Shown piece after piece: positions 6,362-8,215 of a stretch of 8,215 nucleotides of DNA. A model generated the notes under the pieces. The model was not told where the DNA came from. It searched no databases and was given only the letters and a program-made list of their open reading frames with translations. Origin of the DNA: Gemmatimonadaceae bacterium (GTDB lineage: Bacteria; Latescibacterota; UBA2968; UBA8231); contig PBSR01000034.1 of NCBI GenBank assembly GCA_002726335.1, forward strand, positions 1-8,215, read 5' to 3'. Numbering within the stretch: the stretch's first letter is position 1; the number at the start of each line of letters is the position of its first letter. The position numbers and the translations under genes are program-made.

Positions 6362-6982
6362 ATGCGGATCCAATCGGCCGAATTTGTTGTCGGCGCCGTA
6401 GGCGAGAAGAACTCACCCGTTGACGAGTTGCCGGAGGTAGCGTTTGCCGGACGATCCAACGTCGGCAAATCGTCCCTGATCAACCGGCTCGTGCAGCGAC
6501 GCAAGCTGGCCCATACCAGTTCTACGCCGGGACGGACCCAGCAACTCAACTATTACCGCGTCAACGACAGGATCTACCTCGTCGATCTGCCCGGGTACGG
6601 GTACGTTCGCGGGGGCGTCGACCTGCGGCGCGCACTCGGCCGGCTCACCGAGAAGTACCTCGGCGGTCGGCGCCAGTTGCGCGCCGTCGTGCTGTTGATC
6701 GATGCTCGACACGGACCCACCGCGCTGGATCTGGAGATGGTGGGCCGCCTGCGTGAGGCGGACCGGCCCTTTCTGCTCGTGCTGACGAAAGCGGACAAGC
6801 TGTCCCGCCCAAAGTTGAGCCGGCAGCTGGAGAAACTCGAGAAGGGTGGCGAACTGGCGGATCTGGCCTACCTGACCTTCTCCGCTGAAACCGGCGTCGG
6901 TCGCGAAGACCTGTTGCGCTGGATCGAAGAAGTGACAAGTGGCGATGGTACACCGACAGAAGAAGAGGGACACGCAGAGTAG
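6362..6982 (+). CDS. engB: Ribosome biogenesis GTP-binding protein EngB (YsxC/YihA)
   Basis: A 206-residue TRAFAC-class GTPase needed for late assembly of the large ribosomal subunit. All G motifs are present: G1 GRSNVGKS at 30-37, the switch segment TPGRTQ at 55-60, G3 DLPGYG at 75-80, G4 TKAD at 142-145 and G5 SAE at 174-176. The N-terminus FVVGAVGEKNSPVDELPEVAFAGRSN is typical of the family. The ATG at 6362 gives the normal length; the frame is open to 6287 but an upstream start would overlap the end of clpX and add a foreign N-terminus. Its Shine-Dalgarno is weak (GGGA at 6347-6350), so it may rely on re-initiation after clpX, 25 bases away. The acidic tail (TEEEGHAE) overlaps the likely serA ribosome binding site. 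The clpX-engB adjacency lacks the lon gene that many bacteria have there. Confidence 0.96.
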   Translation: MRIQSAEFVVGAVGEKNSPVDELPEVAFAGRSNVGKSSLINRLVQRRKLAHTSSTPGRTQQLNYYRVNDRIYLVDLPGYGYVRGGVDLRRALGRLTEKYLGGRRQLRAVVLLIDARHGPTALDLEMVGRLREADRPFLLVLTKADKLSRPKLSRQLEKLEKGGELADLAYLTFSAETGVGREDLLRWIEEVTSGDGTPTEEEGHAE

Positions 6983-8215
6983 ATGAAGGTTCTCATCAGT
7001 GACAAGGTCGACGCGGGTTGCGTCAGCATTCTGCAGCAGGGCGGCCTGGAGGTCAATGTCAGCACCGGCCTGTCGCCGGAACAGCTGCTGGACAACATCG
7101 ACGGCTACCATGGGCTGATCGTGCGCAGCGCCACCAAGGTGACGGACGCCGTCATCGAACGTGCCGGAGTCCTCCGGGCCGTGGGGCGGGCCGGCGCCGG
7201 CGTCGACAACATCGACATGGAGGCAGCCACACGTCGGGGCGTGGTTGTGATGAACACGCCCGGTGGCAACTCGGTCAGCACGGCCGAGCACTCGCTGGCC
7301 ATGCTGATGGCGCTGGCCCGCAACGTGGCGCAAGCTACGGCTTCGGTAAAAGCGGGCAAATGGGAACGCAGCGCCTTCACCGGTGTCGAGCTGGCAGGCA
7401 AGACGATCGGCGTGCTCGGCCTCGGCAAGGTGGGGCGGGAGGTCGCCGAGCGTGCCAGTGGACTCCACATGCGAGTCCTCGGATACGATCCGTTCATGAC
7501 GGACGAGGCGATCCAGTCGTACGGGACACAACCGGCGGACCTTGAGCAGATCTGGGCCGAAGGAGACTTCCTGACCTTTCATCTTCCTCTGACTCCCCAG
7601 ACCAGACACTACCTTTCCTCAGACCAGCTGGGCAAATGCAAGGACGGCGTGCACATCATCAACTGTGCCCGCGGCGGCATCGTCGATGAGGCGGCCCTGC
7701 TGGCGGGTCTGGAGTCGGGCAAGGTCTCTGGTGTCGCCCTCGACGTCTACGAGGATGAGCCCCCCGCAGCAGATTCGAAGCTCATCGGCCACGAGCGCGT
7801 CATCTGTACGCCACACCTGGCGGCCTCAACACAGGAAGCCCAGTCGAACGTGGCCTTGCAGGTCGCAGAGCAGGTACGGGACGTGCTTGTGGCGGGAGTG
7901 ATCCGCAACGCGGTAAATGTGCCGTCCATTGAACCGGAAGCCTACGACAAGCTGCGCCCCTATCTCGACCTGGGCGAACGCATGGGCCGGATCCAGGGGC
8001 AGCTGGCAGAGGGTACCGTGGAGCGCATCACTATCGAATACCGCGGCGAGGTCACAACCCACGCGACATCACCGCTGACATCGGCAGTACTCAAGGGCAT
8101 CATGGATGCCTTTGTATCCGACGGTTCGATCAACCTGGTGAACGCCCCGGTGGTGGCCCAGGAACGAGGTATACGTGTAGACGAGTTGAAGAGCAGCGAC
8201 CCGGAAGACTACGCC
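6983..8215 (+). CDS. serA: D-3-phosphoglycerate dehydrogenase, long form (partial, 3' end outside window)
   Basis: The first 411 residues, open to the window's end. The enzyme oxidises 3-phosphoglycerate to 3-phosphohydroxypyruvate with NAD, the first step of serine synthesis. The start MKVLISDKVDAGCVSIL is family-typical and the ATG follows the engB stop directly, with AGAGGGA (6964-6970) as a possible Shine-Dalgarno. The catalytic domain includes VRSATKVT and GRAGAGVDNID. The NAD site GLGKVG lies at 146-151. The active-site trio is Arg230 (NCARGG), Glu259 (EDEPP) and His278 (TPHLAAST, with Ala where Gly is usual). After about residue 312 (NAVNVPSIEPEAY) the chain continues into the intervening allosteric domain seen in long SerA of Mycobacterium and Bacillus, so an ACT domain for serine feedback is expected beyond the edge. 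Pairing with engB is probably only convenience of transcription. Confidence 0.96.
   Translation, partial: MKVLISDKVDAGCVSILQQGGLEVNVSTGLSPEQLLDNIDGYHGLIVRSATKVTDAVIERAGVLRAVGRAGAGVDNIDMEAATRRGVVVMNTPGGNSVSTAEHSLAMLMALARNVAQATASVKAGKWERSAFTGVELAGKTIGVLGLGKVGREVAERASGLHMRVLGYDPFMTDEAIQSYGTQPADLEQIWAEGDFLTFHLPLTPQTRHYLSSDQLGKCKDGVHIINCARGGIVDEAALLAGLESGKVSGVALDVYEDEPPAADSKLIGHERVICTPHLAASTQEAQSNVALQVAEQVRDVLVAGVIRNAVNVPSIEPEAYDKLRPYLDLGERMGRIQGQLAEGTVERITIEYRGEVTTHATSPLTSAVLKGIMDAFVSDGSINLVNAPVVAQERGIRVDELKSSDPEDYA

Noticed and set aside
6413..7609. A 398-codon open frame on the - strand across engB and the first half of serA
   Set aside because: It lies antisense to two strongly recognised genes, has no family resemblance, and long antisense frames are expected opposite GC-rich coding sequence.

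Overview
This is a GC-rich bacterial chromosomal segment, densely packed with core housekeeping genes, all on the + strand. In order it holds the 3' end of proB (glutamate 5-kinase), an ftsB/divIC-type division gene, recO, a single-chain class II glycyl-tRNA synthetase (glyS), a tRNA-Leu(UAG), tig (trigger factor), clpP, clpX, engB (ysxC/yihA) and the first 411 codons of a long-form serA that runs off the window. Gaps are short (0 to 49 bases, with one ATGA overlap) except for the 108-base glyS to tRNA spacer. I see no insertion sequence, phage gene, CRISPR array, toxin-antitoxin pair or defence gene.

Organism: bacterial Clp protease, trigger factor and FtsB-type proteins rule out archaea. 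The homodimeric GlyRS, where most Proteobacteria use the two-subunit alpha2-beta2 enzyme, together with high GC and a tRNA-Leu/tig/clpP/clpX block, suggests a Gram-negative lineage of the FCB/Gemmatimonadota type or a deltaproteobacterial-like phylum. This is an inference of low confidence; no rRNA is present.

Layout: (1) Positions 1-1484 look like one operon, proB-ftsB-recO, with the ATG of ftsB overlapping the proB stop and the recO ribosome binding site lying inside the end of ftsB. (2) glyS follows after 49 bases that contain a perfect dyad; no convincing promoter is visible there. (3) The spacer 2917-3024 is the main regulatory region: a sigma70-like promoter overlaps the glyS stop codon and is followed at once by a strong 12-bp hairpin that probably terminates glyS transcription. 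(4) tRNA-Leu and tig are 16 bases apart and probably share a transcript; the tig Shine-Dalgarno starts at the last base of the tRNA, and tig uses a TTG start. (5) tig-clpP-clpX is a protein-quality block: ribosome-bound chaperone, protease barrel and AAA+ unfoldase. (6) engB (ribosome assembly GTPase) follows directly, without lon between clpX and engB, and serA (serine biosynthesis) starts at the base after the engB stop.

The window does not appear to hold a new system. The most unusual items are an alternating His-Asp tract (8 His in 15 residues) inserted in the C-terminal chaperone domain of trigger factor, the tRNA/tig junction, and the promoter-plus-hairpin arrangement upstream of the tRNA.
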